In this document: positions 41,842 to 54,184 of the stretch, piece after piece | How positions within the stretch are numbered: the stretch's first letter is position 1 | How the letters are laid out: each line of letters begins with the position of its first letter | From: Bimuria novae-zelandiae CBS 107.79 | Taxonomy: Eukaryota > Ascomycota > Dothideomycetes > Pleosporales > Didymosphaeriaceae | Assembly (NCBI GenBank): GCA_010015655.1 | Contig: ML976659.1 | Span: 447,048 to 511,047 of the forward strand | Reading direction: 5' to 3' | Length of the DNA: 64,000 nt | Translations under genes and position numbers: made by a program | The notes under the pieces: generated by a model | What the model saw: only the letters and a program-made list of their open reading frames with translations | What the model was told of the DNA's origin: nothing | The model's database searches: none

Positions 41842-42959
41842 ATGGATCCGAACATACCATCACCGGACGATACCTGCCATTTTTGGCGTATCCCGCAAGG
41901 ACTACGAGATATGGTGCGAATCCCCATTCCCAAGGTCACAATACTGCTTCATGAGACTTAATGCTTACAACTGTCTAGATATATGAGTACGCACTAACAG
42001 ATTCCGACGGTCTGTTCTACCGCTTTACGCGTGCCGATGCGGACGCCAACATCTTTCGCATGGTCGCCTCTCGTGAAGCAGCCGCCGACCCCACTGCAAT
42101 GGAGTCTAACCAGCTCAAGTACGTATGTCGCCAACTCCACAACGAGACGGCTGGGCTTGAGATCGGATTCAACGACTTGACTTTCTACCGGACGAATGAT
42201 ACGGATCCAGTTCTATGGGATTCTCTCGGCGGATTTCTCGGGAGCTGCTCCCCATCAGTTCCTACCCGCATTCGAAACGTCGCATTAGAGCAGCGTATCG
42301 ATTATGGACCCAAAGCTGTACAGCGCTCTGCTGCTATGGGTAATATTGTTTCCGAATTTCTTCACGGGCACTCGTGTGCGACAGTGAATATAATTTTGGA
42401 CAATAGGAGGTTGCTAGACTACTTCGCGCTGTATTGCACGGGTCTTTGTTTCCAGCACGCCTACCTTGATCGAGACTTGCGGTAAGTACTCAACCACGAT
42501 GGGATAAGGGCGGCGATCGAGGCTGGTGTCCTTTGTGGCCGGGCTCGGAAGGTACTGAAGGGGCGCAATCTATCCCAGCGCGTGCAGTGGTCCGTATTAC
42601 GGACGGTGAGACCTAGTTACGGTTACGTTACGTTTGTTAGCAACTACGGTACGGACGCTACGGCAGGGAGACCTCTACGGTACTAGCAGTAAGCTATAGT
42701 GATTAAATTAGGCCTCTACGGTGTAAATATAGTCTAAAATATTATATAAATTTCCTAATTAGGAAGGAGGCGTAAATTAAGCTTTTAAAATAAAGTTATT
42801 TAGAATTTTTTTATTATTATTAACTACTAAAGGTCCTTCCTCCTTACTTTATATATATAAAGTAAGGTTTTTAAAGTAACTTAAGATAATATTTCTCTAT
42901 AGCTAGTTCTTTTAAAGCTAGTAAGCTTTAATTACTATTAGTAATAATAAATTATAATT

Positions 42960-43232
42960 ACACGTGACTATGCTGTTGGCTTCAAACCTGCGCAACACTG
43001 CTACGGCTTTCACCGCCATGCAGTTTGCCTGCGGTTTGTTGCGTAGTTTGCCTGTGGTTTGTTGCGCTAGTCCTGATTGGGCTAGCAGGGGACAAACCAC
43101 GCTCGATAAATACTTCTCACAACAGCCCACCACAATAGATCTGCAATCAAGAATCAAATCAATACCACATCGTTGCAACGAAGTCTTGATCCAACAGCCT
43201 ATTGCCGTATCAACATATGCGTTTAGTAGATA
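42960..43232. other. un-mutated, GC-normal island inside the hAT element
   Basis: About 270 bp of normal composition between strongly AT-rich flanks. It has a local tandem repeat (two copies of TTTGCCTGYGGTTTGTTGCG at about 43024-43068). The plus strand is open from an ATG at 42969 to 43231, encoding SRGQTTLDKYFSQQPTT near its middle. I cannot assign it to a family; it may be a 5' piece of a transposase gene that escaped RIP or a separate small insertion. Confidence 0.35.
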
Positions 43233-45258
43233 AGAAATACTACTTATAGTTATAAAACGTTACTAATATAAAAAGGTAATTTATTACTATCTTATAAAGC
43301 GTAAAATACCTTATTTAACTAATTTCTGCCTACTAATAGTATAAGTTATTAAGTAACTATAAAAGACGCTTATTATAACTAGCAAGCTATAGATTTTTAA
43401 AAAGACTATTATAATAGTTTTTTAGTTAGAAGTTTTATTTTTACTATTTACGTTACTTTATAGTAGTAAGGAGTATAAGATTTACTTATATTATATGTTA
43501 TTAGTAAGCGCTTAATTTATACGCTCCTAAAAGCTTATATATAAGGTAAATATTTAGAATTTTATTATTATTTAGTAATTATTCTATAGCTAAGTAGCTA
43601 GTAAAGGCAACTTCGAGCAACTTTCTAGCCTTTTAGAGCTACTATAGGTGATAAGACTAGTGTGTTTGGAACTAGCGAAGGCGCAGGCGTGGGTGTAGAG
43701 CTATCGCTACGCAGTAGAGCGATGGCTTAGGGTTAATTACTAGCTATACAAAGTATATAATAAGCTTCTCTATGGCAAAGGAGACGCTATTCTGTAGGTA
43801 TCACGATTGCCTATAGTGCTCGTACAAAGGCACATCGTCCTTTAAGACCTTATGAATTTCTTATAGATTAAATACTATCTATTAGAGACTACTAAATCCG
43901 GAGCTACTAGCGTTGCCTTTAAAAGACTTATAGTTTTTATAAAATAACTATAAAGCGTTATAAATAATAAAGACTTTATTTTAGTTATTATCTAATAGTC
44001 TATTAATATGTAAATTATAATTACTATTAAGTAAAGCGTTAGGGTTATTACGTAAGTATTTTATATAGAGTTAAATTATTTTTTAAAGCTTTAGATAACG
44101 TAGTAATATAGCGTATATATTATACTACTAAATCCTGCTGTCCTTTATTAAATTAAGTGTAGAAAAATTATAAAGCTTATCCTTATTAAGAGCTTACTAT
44201 TATAAGCTTATAAAAAGGCGTTAACGTTTATAGGATACGCAGATAAAGTTAATAAAGTTATATAGCTTACTAATAACGCCCTTTTTTTAAAATATAAAAT
44301 ATTATTTTAAGGGCGACGCGTGTAAAAGGTTAAGTTTAAACTTACTTATACTTTTATTATATATAAAAGCCTTTATAATAAAGTTTATTATATAGCTAGC
44401 GCACTAAATTTAGTGCTATAGTTTAATATAAAGCTTTTTATTAGCTAGGTTATTAATGCTAGCAAAAAACGTTGTATTATTATTTATTATATTATTAGTA
44501 ACAAAATAGTAGATTTTCTAGGCAAAGTTATACTCCTAAGTAACTTAATAGATAATAGAGGCTTATACAGCGCCTATATAGTTATAAAAAAAAGTGTAAA
44601 AGGTAATAAGTACGTCGCGTTATTTATAGAGAGAGTTTAGAGATATATAGGTTAGCAATACGGGATTTAGTATTTTTTTATAAAAGTTTATTAAGTCTAC
44701 TTAACGCTAACCAACTAAAGTTTAGCTAGCTTAGTAAAAATTATTAACTTACTAATAAAGTAAGTAATAACTCTAAGAAAGTCTATATTATTTAATAACG
44801 TCTAAATATTAAAGCTTATATTTATTTTGCTTTATACTACGTATAGTAGCATCTTTACTACCTCCGTTCTTTTTTCTAGCGCCTTTTTTACGTACGTAGA
44901 AAGTGTATTATAGCTATTTAGTAGCCCACGTAGTAGGTTAATTTAATTTTATATTAGTAAGCCTCTACTACCTGCTAACGTTACTACCGCGAAGCTTATA
45001 TTATAAAAAATTACTTAGTTAATATATAACTTTAGAAGCTCTACTTTTTACTATAATAAATAAGTAATAGTTAAATAAGCGCCCGCTACTTTCTTAAATA
45101 GATTTAATAACTTACTAGTAGCTAGTAGTATTAAGCTTTTATTTAGGTTAATATTATGCACCTTTCGCAGGTATTTAGTAATATAAGCTATACTAGAGTT
45201 AATGTCCTAGAGGCATGCGGACGTTCTATTTTAGTAGTACTTCTTATATAAAAAGAAT

Positions 45259-45527
45259 TGTCGGATTAACAACTTCAACGGCCTTAGGCATGTTACAAGG
45301 AAGGTGCGTGTGCGGAGGAGCGAGCATTCTGTCAATAGTTATCAAGGCCTCTATCGTGTTGCAAAACACTATGTGTATAGAGCGAACCCTATATGGGACT
45401 AGCTTCCATACCCCGCGATATACTTCACTCCTCAGTAGATAGAACGAGAAAACAAGCATTAATCAACCTAATATAACTTATTATTAAGTATTTCCTTTTA
45501 GCACTAGTGTAACAAGTCCTCCTAATA
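45259..45527 (+). repeat. 5' LTR of the copia element
   Basis: 269 bp, beginning TGTCGG and ending CCTAATA, which corresponds to CCCGACA in the 3' LTR. It differs from the 3' LTR at about 16 positions, all transitions, with no indels. Confidence 0.92.
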
Positions 45528-48500
45528 CTAATTAGTAATCGCGAGAAGCTATCACAGATAGTAAGGAAAAAGAAACAGGCTGTTAATAACCCAACGTAAG
45601 AAATCTCGGGTCGATGCAGACTGTGCTAAGAATAGAGCGAGGCAGAGATAACACGAAACACTCTTAACTAATCTCTAAAGCTACTAGTTTAGGCTAATCC
45701 GCGGACACAGAGCGCGTTAGTAACGTATTATAATTTACCGTATAAACGTCTCTAGATAACCTAGTTACGTACACTAACACACGTTAGAAACAACTAACTA
45801 ACAAGACAACTATATTAATAACAAGTTAACACTACTAGTATAATAGTAAATAATAAGAGCAGCGACAGCGCAGCAGACAATACTAATACTTAAGCTTAAG
45901 CTTAACTACGCGATAATTAGTTAAAGTATAGCTTAAGTAAACGCTAGGAAGCTGCTTCGCGCTAGGCTAAATACACTATAAAGTACCTTATAGGAGACTA
46001 CCTATATCTAGTAGCGCTAGAATCTGTTAATATATCTCTCTAGGACGTACCTATACTAATAGACGTAGACAAGATGCACGCAATAACCTAGGTTACTAAA
46101 ATTATTCGCGATTATAACGTATTAATAGCCTAGGACGACGATCTATGTGCAGACTACTATTATAATTTTAAAGGATAGACAAAGGAGCTATTCTACAAGA
46201 TTAACTATAATACACTAAAATCTCTAAAGATAGTCCTATAGTATAGAGGAGTCTACACAGGCAACAATCGCGCGAGGCTTACTAATTTCTTCTATAATCT
46301 ATCTACTCTAGAGAATACTCCCGAATAGGACCCTGTAGAATTTAAAGCTATAATATTCGACCAACGATTAAGGGCATACAAGCGCCAGCAGAACGCAAAA
46401 TAGACACCTCTAATAGCTAAGCAGCAATAATTATAGCAGGATAGTCTACTAGCTAGTACACATGCACTGTAGTTATAGTAGCCAGAGCACTCGTAGCAAG
46501 ACAGGTAGCAGCGAGAGTAATTACAGCAAAGTAAATAGCACGGAGTAAGACACAACGCTTAAAACTAATATAAAACACAGAAGCTATAATTAATGCACTA
46601 GATAGATAAAATCTAACTACTAAGATAAAGTAATAATAGTTAATAACCACACTTCATAAGTGGTGCGCTTAGAGAACCTTAGTCTTAGCAATAGTAGGAA
46701 CAAGATACGCAATTATAGTAATAGCAACTATAAATATAGGCACGGCCGCCAGCGATTACATATCGCGAAATCACGCCGTTTCTATAACAACCTGTGAACG
46801 GTGTACCGGGCAGACCACCAGAGCTACTACATAACCTATATAAGACACTACTGCCGCGCTGGTCCCGTAACGACTGACTTAACGCTAACATAATTACGTA
46901 GTTCTCTAAGCTTTAGGACAATGACAAGAAATACACAAGAGATATATATAATCTGCTTAATAATAAAATTAAGATCTTCTTTAGTATCTATTGGCAGGTG
47001 GACATCCATAAAGAGTAGTTCCACGCTGTGTTTCCCCGTATTCTTACTAGGCAAGCAAAGATATTCTATATACAAGTTATAGACAGAGGTAACAGCTTTT
47101 CTAATGCGTACATAGTAATTAAGAACCACTTTAATCACGACGTCCACTATTAACACTACTACATAGACTAGATAACTACAACCTTCGCCCGTACGCGCAT
47201 AGAGAACCCTAATAAAAGCTTATATAAGGTGCTATAAATATTACTTAATAAGCTATAATTATGCTAACGCGCGCTTAGTAAGAACTTTAAAAGTAAGAAT
47301 ACTCTACGTATAACTATTATTAACGCGTGCTAGGGAGTTCTAGAACTTAAAATAGCACTCTTTAAGCTAGCCACAATTTATAAAGGACTCTTTATAGACC
47401 TATGGTCTGTAGTTAAGACGCACCTTACACGTTAGCAAATAAGGTAAATACTTATAAGGAGTAAGACAATTGCTATAGACTAGTACTACTTTAACTATTG
47501 CTACAACAATAGGAATAGAAGAACTTAAAAAGGATTTAGAGGCGAAGGCGGATTCGCAGGCAGATTCTAAGGAGGCTAAGGCAATAGAGGTAATTAGCGC
47601 TTTAATAGCAATAATAGCAGACGTGAATTCACAACGCCACGCTAGAAGAAGAAGTGCTTTATCTGCTAGAAAGAGGGCTGCTAGTTAACTAACCATACTA
47701 ATAAGGAACGCAAAGCTGCCCGCACACAGTTCTTCTTCGCATGTTACTTTATAGGCACACTACTACCTGCAGACTTCTCTGTGCACCTTGCAGAGTATAA
47801 AGGTAATAAGAACTATAAGGATAATGATAATAACAGCGATTAGTAGTATAACATTAATAATTAGTAATTTACAACTACGTACGCGGAACATTAATTTTTT
47901 AAGAAGTAATAACTTGTAAATTAAGCGTTTATATACTATATCTCTAGTAAAGATATATATAGCAGAGACGTACTATCATCACCGGCGTCGCAATTCCTTA
48001 TTAAGGACTAATACACGCGATCTGTGTACTAAGGAATCCTCCCTGATACAGGCGCCGCCAATGTATCTATAGTCGGTAAGGAACAGTACCTCGCACTTAT
48101 ATAGGAAGACCTAACGGTCACGATAGACACATCTACGGCAGGAAAAACGTCTATCAAATTCGGAAAAGGCAGTGTTACGGTGTCTATTGGCACCGCACAG
48201 ATTCCGACAGAGATTGGAAAAATCGACTTTGAGGTGCTAGATGCGCCTACACCGTTCTTGCTATGCCTTGCGGACATGGACAGGCTGAAGGTCTACTTTA
48301 ACAACACTACAGATAAGCTCGTCCAGGGCAATGTACGCATCCCCGTAATCCGCAAATAGGGATATCTATAGTTCTATCTTAATAAGAGAGAGCGTGCAAC
48401 TGCATTTCTTATAAAGATAGAGTTAAGATAGCTTTATTGCTGTTTTAGACACCTAGCTGTTATAAGACTAGCTAGGCTCTTGAAAGATGCTGGTTATAAT

Positions 48501-51200
48501 AACTTTAAAGAAAGAACTCTTAAGCAAATTACAAAATTTTGCTATTATTATTAACTTAATAGCTCTACGCCGCGCCGCTTTAAGTTCACCCTTAAGGATA
48601 ACTATTACTTTAACTATAAGATCCTTATAGATGTGATGTACTTAAGAAGCAAGCCTATATTACATGTAGTAGATTTAGTAACTTTATTTTAAGGCGTAAA
48701 GTTTCTTAACGCTATTTTAGCTAAGGAGACATAGCAGGCACTGCGGATGTTGTGGATTAATACCTACTAAGGACCACTAGACATTCTTACACATGACGCA
48801 GGCACGAACTTCGTAAGTGCAGAATTTCGCGCAGAAGTAAAGATTATAGGAGTCACATGCAAATAAGTACCTACAGAGGCACATTAGTCTGTTAGCAAGA
48901 TAGAGAGGTATCACGCGCCCCTGCACCGCGCATAGGATATACTCTACGCTAAGCTTGCTAGCACTATATCTAATAAAGTAATTCTTTAGATAGCTATAAA
49001 AGCTATTAATAACATAGCAGGCCCTAATAGTCTAGTCCTAACTTTACTTGTCTTTAGCGCATACCCACGTATAACTATAGAGTTACTACTATCACCATCA
49101 ATGGTCAAGCGCAGCGAGGCTATTCAAAAAGTAATAAAAGAACTACGTAAGCTTACTACTAAACGCTAGGTTGCGGATACGTTGAACACCTGTAATAGAC
49201 CTAATACTGTAGACATGCTTGCGCTCCCGCTATAAAGCGAGGTTTTAGTATAGAGAGAAAAGGATGGATAGAATAGCCCGTATAAAATCGCTGCTATAGA
49301 CGGCCATAACGTCACTGTCGACATGGTTAATGGCCCGACAACATTTCAGTCGACAGTTATTAAGCCATACTATAGACTAGACTACCTCTAGAGTAACTTT
49401 AATGCGCCGCAGTAGTAGCACGCGTTACCTATAGATATAATAGTGCTACTAATAAAGTAACCACGCAAAAAAGGCCGCCCACTAGGATTAAAGAATAAGA
49501 GGAAGGCAAACGTTTACATTACTAAGAAGAAAGAGGCCGACCTTAAGCTTGCTATAAAGCTACGTAATAATAGAGTTATTACAACACCTAGCGCACCCTT
49601 TAAGGCATCTAATAATTAAGAGATTAGTAACCTAGTAGGCCGTAAAGTATTTAAATTTAAATAATATAATTAGGAAGTGCATAGTAGAATCTACATATTT
49701 AAGTCGCGTCTAGTGCGAAAAGTTAAAGGAAAGATAACTAAGCCCTATAAAAAATTCTGTCTTATTATCTAAGGATACTAGGACTATAGTAAGGAGGCTA
49801 TCTTAACGTAATCTTTAACTATTTAACGCTATAGCTAGCGTGTAATTATAGCCCTAGCACCTATGCTCGTATAACATAAGATAAATCTTAAGCTCCGTAA
49901 CATAACGCAGGTATATCCACAGGCGTAGATAAATTTTAAGAGAATAATACTAGCACACCTCCCCACTAAGCTAGCACCTAGATATCCAGAGGGCACGCTG
50001 CTCTATGTGATTAAGCTACTATATAGAATCGTAGAAGCAGGAGTCTATTAGTAGATAACGTACTATAGATATTACTATAAGGAACTAAACATGTCTACGT
50101 TAATATACGACCTATGCTTATTAGTAATAAATAGCAACGCAGATAACTTTAGCATAGTTAGTATATAGACTAATAATACCCTTATACTTAGAATAGCCAC
50201 ATTCTTAGCGCATGAAGAGAAAATGCTTAAGAAGGCATAGTTTAGATTAAAGCTAAAGACTATGCTAACACTAGACGCGCAACTAGACTTTAATAGCTAC
50301 ACACTTATAATAGATACTAGTAATATAGATAACTATAAAGCAACCCTAAACCTTAAGCAGAAGGGATAAGGAGGAAAGATTAAGCTTATGGATATTAATG
50401 CTCCTAATCGCGCGTAATAGTACACTAAATAGCGCGCCTGCGGGGCGTACATTACATTAATATGTTAACTAGAAGCGTCTTTTAACTTATTTATAGTAGC
50501 TTAAGCGTAGCAACCTTCTAATAAGGACATTAAGGCGCTTAACAAGCGCCTTAAATGGTAGATAGAGAATCTCAATCGTAGACTACGCTATATACCTATC
50601 ACCCTTATTAACGCTAAGCTAATAGTATTCGTGGATAGCTCCTTTGCTAATAATAAGGACCTTAGCTCGCAGCTAGGCTTTATACTTATGCTTATTAATA
50701 AGTCTATAGATAGTGATAATACCTTTATAATCTACAGCAACATAATACACTATAGCTTAACAAAGTGTAAGCGTGTTACACGGAGCATACTAGCCTCTAA
50801 GATCTACGGCATGGTTAACGGGTTCGATATAGGTATTACTATTACTACTACTCTATAGATAATTATAGAGCGCCTTAGTCTGCCTGTAGTTCCCTTAGTC
50901 ATTTATACAGACTCGTACTCCCTATACGAGTGCCTTGTAAAGCTTGGGATAACTAAGGAAAAGCGCCTTATAATTAATATTATGGCACTGCGCTAGTCAT
51001 ACGAACGCCGCGAGATTACAGAAATTTAATAGATTAATAGCAAAGACAACCTTACAGACGCTTTTACAAAGGCATTACTAAACCGCGCCCTAGAACGATT
51101 TGTTAATAGCAATAAGGTAACAGTCCGAGTTGAGGGCTGGGTGTAGAGGCCGATACTCTCTGCCTAGCGCATTTAATATCAAGAAAGAAAAGACTTCTAG

Positions 51201-51469
51201 TGTCGGATTAACAACTTTAACAGCCTTAGGCATGTTACAAGGAAGGTGCGTGTGCAGAGGAGCGAGCATTCTGTCAATAGTTATTAAGGCCTCTATCGTG
51301 TTGCAAAACACTATGTGTATGGAGCGAACCCCATATGGGACTAGCTTCCATACCCCGCGATATACTTCACTCCTCAGTAGATAGAACGAGAAAACAAGCA
51401 TCAATCAACCCAATGTAACTCGTTATCAAGTATTTCCTTTTAGCACTAGTGCAACAAGTCCTCCCGACA
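51201..51469 (+). repeat. 3' LTR of the copia element
   Basis: 269 bp, beginning TGTCGG and ending CCGACA, a perfect 6-bp terminal inverted pair. It is followed by the AGAAT target copy. Confidence 0.93.
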
Positions 51470-52495
51470 AGAATACCTTTTTACTAACACTATTATCCTG
51501 CAGGTAAACAAGATCTGCGCTATATTATTAGATAAATACTACCTTTTAGCTATCTATTAACTTTAACTTATATAAAATATAGTAACTAAGCTATGCACCT
51601 ATAAGCTTTGTCCTGCTATACTAAATATTATTTTAATTAATATTTATCTCCTTACTAGAATTATAGGTAGCTAAATACTTATAAAAAGCTTATATAAATA
51701 GTAATAATAAGTATAAGAAGCTAGCTAATACTAAAGCGATATAAATAGTAAAGGTATAATAATATATTAGTGTTAATAGCTAAAAGGTCTTTTACGTTAA
51801 CTAAGACGCTTGTGTACTTTATAAATTAATTTTTTACAAGCTTATTATAATAGTAATAGTAATAAAGGTTAACAAGCTAATAAGATTTGTATAAGAAATA
51901 GGATAGAGAAAAAGTTAAGAGTTAAGGCTTTACATTTACATAATGTGGGTATATCCTACGCCTAAAGCAGTCTAGATCTGCTATATCTAACGCTTAGATG
52001 CTTAACTCACGCCTCCTTCCTAATTAGGAAACCGTAGAGCTATACTATAGCCTAAAAAGCTACTACGGATGGTTGCAACTACGGTGAAAGTCCATTACCG
52101 TACGGACGGCCGAAAAACGCCTTCGAGCAATACCGTAGTTACCGTACTACGGACTACTGCACGCGCTGATCTATCCAACATCAACCTATGACCCCCATCC
52201 ACGATGGTTTTTGATGAAGGCACCATTCGATCTCAAGCTATTACTGGCTTCTATACCTCAATTTATCATGGGTGGCGTGGACCAAGTTATTACGGAGCTG
52301 AAGATTTGGTTTGAGAAGGGAGTTCTTCACGGATTGTAGATGAGGGGTACAGATATGAGTCGGATAAGAGTAGGTAGGCTGCACCTGTCACGGAACACCT
52401 ACTTCTACACAAGTTAGACACACATTTCCAAGACTGAGTCACCCACTCTCTCTTAGATTTCGCGGCATTGTGGCCTGTTAAGCAGGGCGGCAAAT

Positions 52496-53483
52496 ATGAA
52501 TGATGCTAATGCGGAACGTGTCGGCGAGCCTGGTAGCCACCACCTGGAAGCGGGCTGTCACACCGCTGATCTACACTACTCAACATGCTCCGCCGCCTCT
52601 CGCCCAACGGCTGACCCAAGCGTACCTTCTTCCGAAGGCGTGTGTCACCTTTTCCGGCTCCCGCGCGAACTCCGGGACATCGTATACGAATACGCACTGA
52701 CAGAGCCTGAGGGTCTCTTCTTCCGTGGAGCGCCGGAACAACAAAACAAGGCAGGCGACATCTTTCCAGCATTCGCGTCGTCAGATGCAGCTGCCAACGA
52801 AACTTCAGTAGAAGCGAACCAATTTAGACTCGTCTGTCGCCAGGTTCACCGCGAAACTTCGGGACTCGGCGTCAAGTTCAATGGCCTGCACTTCTTTTCG
52901 ACAGATCTTGCGCGACCGGCAAATTAAATCATGCCCGGTTGTCTCTCTCAGTCTAAAATTTTCGTCGAGAACTGCTCGCCGGAACGACTCACTCAAATTC
53001 GAAATATGTTCCTCTACGACCTGAAAATAAAAAAAGCGAAAGGCTCCTAAAATCACTGGAGAAGCTGAAAGCAAGAGATTCATTTTCACATTTCTTGGGC
53101 GTTACAGGCACGCTACTCTGCATTTCTTTATGCATAACGTGTACGACGGCGACCATCGAAACTACGATGCCCTCTTCTACCATGGAATGATTATGCAATA
53201 CGCGTTCCGCAACATGAGTCCCCGCCAAGTGGTTCTGCGTAGCAGAATGTGCGGTCGGGCGGAGGAACACAGCCTCGCTTTCCGATCTAGGCTTGCCTTC
53301 GAGACTATCAATCTCCCGAGCTCCGTCATGTGGCCGCCGCGAGGCATGGCATGGGACGAGAGCGCTGTTCGGGCATACTTCACGGAGAAACCGTACCTCC
53401 CCGACAATTTTGTCGGCGGTCTCGATGCGCTGGTTATCGAGTTGAAGAGCTGATTCGAGAATGGGGTTCAGTACGGGTTGTAA
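52496..53483 (+). pseudogene. 2EXR domain gene, copy B, degenerate
   Basis: From the ATG at 52496 the frame encodes CHLFRLPRELRDIVYEYALT and ANQFRLVCRQVHRETSGLGV, close to copy A. It stops at a TAA (52925-52927), continues as KIFVENCSPERLTQIRNMFLY to another TAA (53048-53050), and then the similarity moves to other frames. A third part from about 53127 reads NVYDGDHRNYDALFYHGM and runs to GGLDALVIELKS, where a TGA (53451-53453) stands at the place of a TGG in copy A. Directly after it the frame reads FENGVQYGL and the natural stop (53481-53483). Two internal stops, two frame changes and a late nonsense codon make it a likely pseudogene. An unusual exon structure could explain part of this. 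Confidence 0.65.
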
Positions 53484-54184
53484 GGGCATTTGGGCCAGAA
53501 TGGGATTGAGCGCGACCGAGTCGCAGTCCTTACTTAGACTTGCACCAATTTGCTGAGAGCTTCCACTGCGTTTGGAAAGGAATTTTCGGGTCAAGAAGCG
53601 AAGCGAACTATCACGTTCAATTACCAACACGGGCATTGTTGAGCAGCTCCACTGTGGGCGCGTGCCGCATCAGCACCCACCTACCGATTGTGGAATGTCA
53701 ATTTTCATCATCAGAACATGTCTTATTTGCGCAGCAGTTGTTATGGTACTGGAGAATGCCAACAAATTCTCCAGTGGTTATTCAATGTGGAGAACGTTGG
53801 CGCATGGCAAACCATGCTTTACCAAGTAGTAGCTTACGACTGGCAACGTGGCTTTGACATCAGAGCTTTCTTTTACTCTCTTTGAGATTTTTTGTTGAAG
53901 GCAAGGGCTTTTTGAGCATGGGAGATAGAAATCAATTCATGATGAACATATATTGAAAGCTGATCAACTATATGGTTTATGTGTGGAGAAAACCGTGCCT
54001 CCGCTGACCCCTACTCATAAGCTATTCCTCCCGCCCTCATCGCGAATTACATGATCCGTTGTGCAATTATCGATGGCACATGCTGGTCTTGAAGGTCGTC
54101 AAACTTCTCGTACTTTCCTGCTGGCCCAAGACGGTGGTGCGAAAATTAACTTGAAACACTAGGTTACGCACCTGAAGGGAAAAT
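53484..54184. other. gene-poor stretch with one unassigned open frame
   Basis: On the plus strand about 53650-53885 is open and reads protein-like near its end (SSCYGTGECQQILQWLFNVE, then DWQRGFDIRAFFYSL) but has no good ATG for the longer form. It could be a relic exon or chance. Nothing else was recognised. Confidence 0.3.

Larger units (their letters stand above)
45259..51469 (+). mobile_element. RIP-degraded Ty1/copia LTR retrotransposon
   Basis: Two 269-bp LTRs bound a 6,211-bp element. The 5-bp target duplication AGAAT is at 45254-45258 and 51470-51474. Internally the plus strand can be followed through many TAG/TAA stops in the copia order. A protease with PDTGAANVSIVGK starts near 48042. 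Integrase-type sequence includes THDAGTNFVSAEFRAE near 48790 and YHAPLHRA near 48912. A reverse transcriptase segment with HLPTKLAPRYPEGTLLYVIK lies near 49955-50015. RNase H has FVDSSFANNKDLSSQLGF near 50629-50682 and DAFTKALLNRALERF just before the 3' LTR. No ORF is intact, so it cannot move on its own. It lies inside the hAT element and is therefore the younger insertion. Confidence 0.92.
42576..52168. mobile_element. RIP-degraded hAT transposon containing a nested copia element
   Basis: Terminal inverted repeats start CAGCGCGTGCAGTRGTCCGT at both ends. They stay recognisable for about 170-210 bp (42576-42785 and 51998-52168), including the palindromic TTCCTAATTAGGAA near their inner end. 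The 8-bp target duplication ATCTATCC is at 42568-42575 and 52169-52176, which with the CAG terminus points to hAT. Without the nested copia element it is about 3.4 kb. The interior is extremely AT-rich with TAG/TAA in all frames. On the minus strand near 44870-44960 a reading LLNSYNTLSTYVKKALEKRT recalls the RWNS-type block of hAT transposases, but this is weak. It is inserted in the last exon of 2EXR copy A. Confidence 0.88.
41842..52339 (+). pseudogene. 2EXR domain gene, copy A, split by the nested transposons
   Basis: Exons: 41842-41913, 41979-42481 and 42561-42575, then after the insertion 52177-52339. Introns are 65 bp (GTGCGA...CTAG) and 79 bp (GTAAGT...GAAG). The product would open DTCHFWRIPQGLRDMIYEYA, the 2EXR signature, and carry SNQLKYVCRQLHNETAGLEI. 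The last exon begins RGAIYP. With the 9,593-bp element and one 8-bp target copy removed, the frame continues TSTYDPHPRWFLMKAPF and ends FEKGVLHGL at 52337-52339. The same ending is found in the paralogue at 52496-53483 (FENGVQYGL), which supports the join. About 246 residues before disruption. 2EXR proteins form large, uncharacterised families in Pezizomycotina. In its present form the gene can only make a product ending in or before the transposon. Confidence 0.72.

Noticed and set aside
45215..45442. Open frames in both LTRs on both strands (also 51090-51404)
   Set aside because: They come from non-coding LTR sequence and are present in both copies because of the duplication.
42576..52168. 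The AT-rich block as a centromere or as many small genes
   Set aside because: Its borders are precise inverted repeats with an 8-bp target duplication, and the interior is explained by two RIPped transposons.
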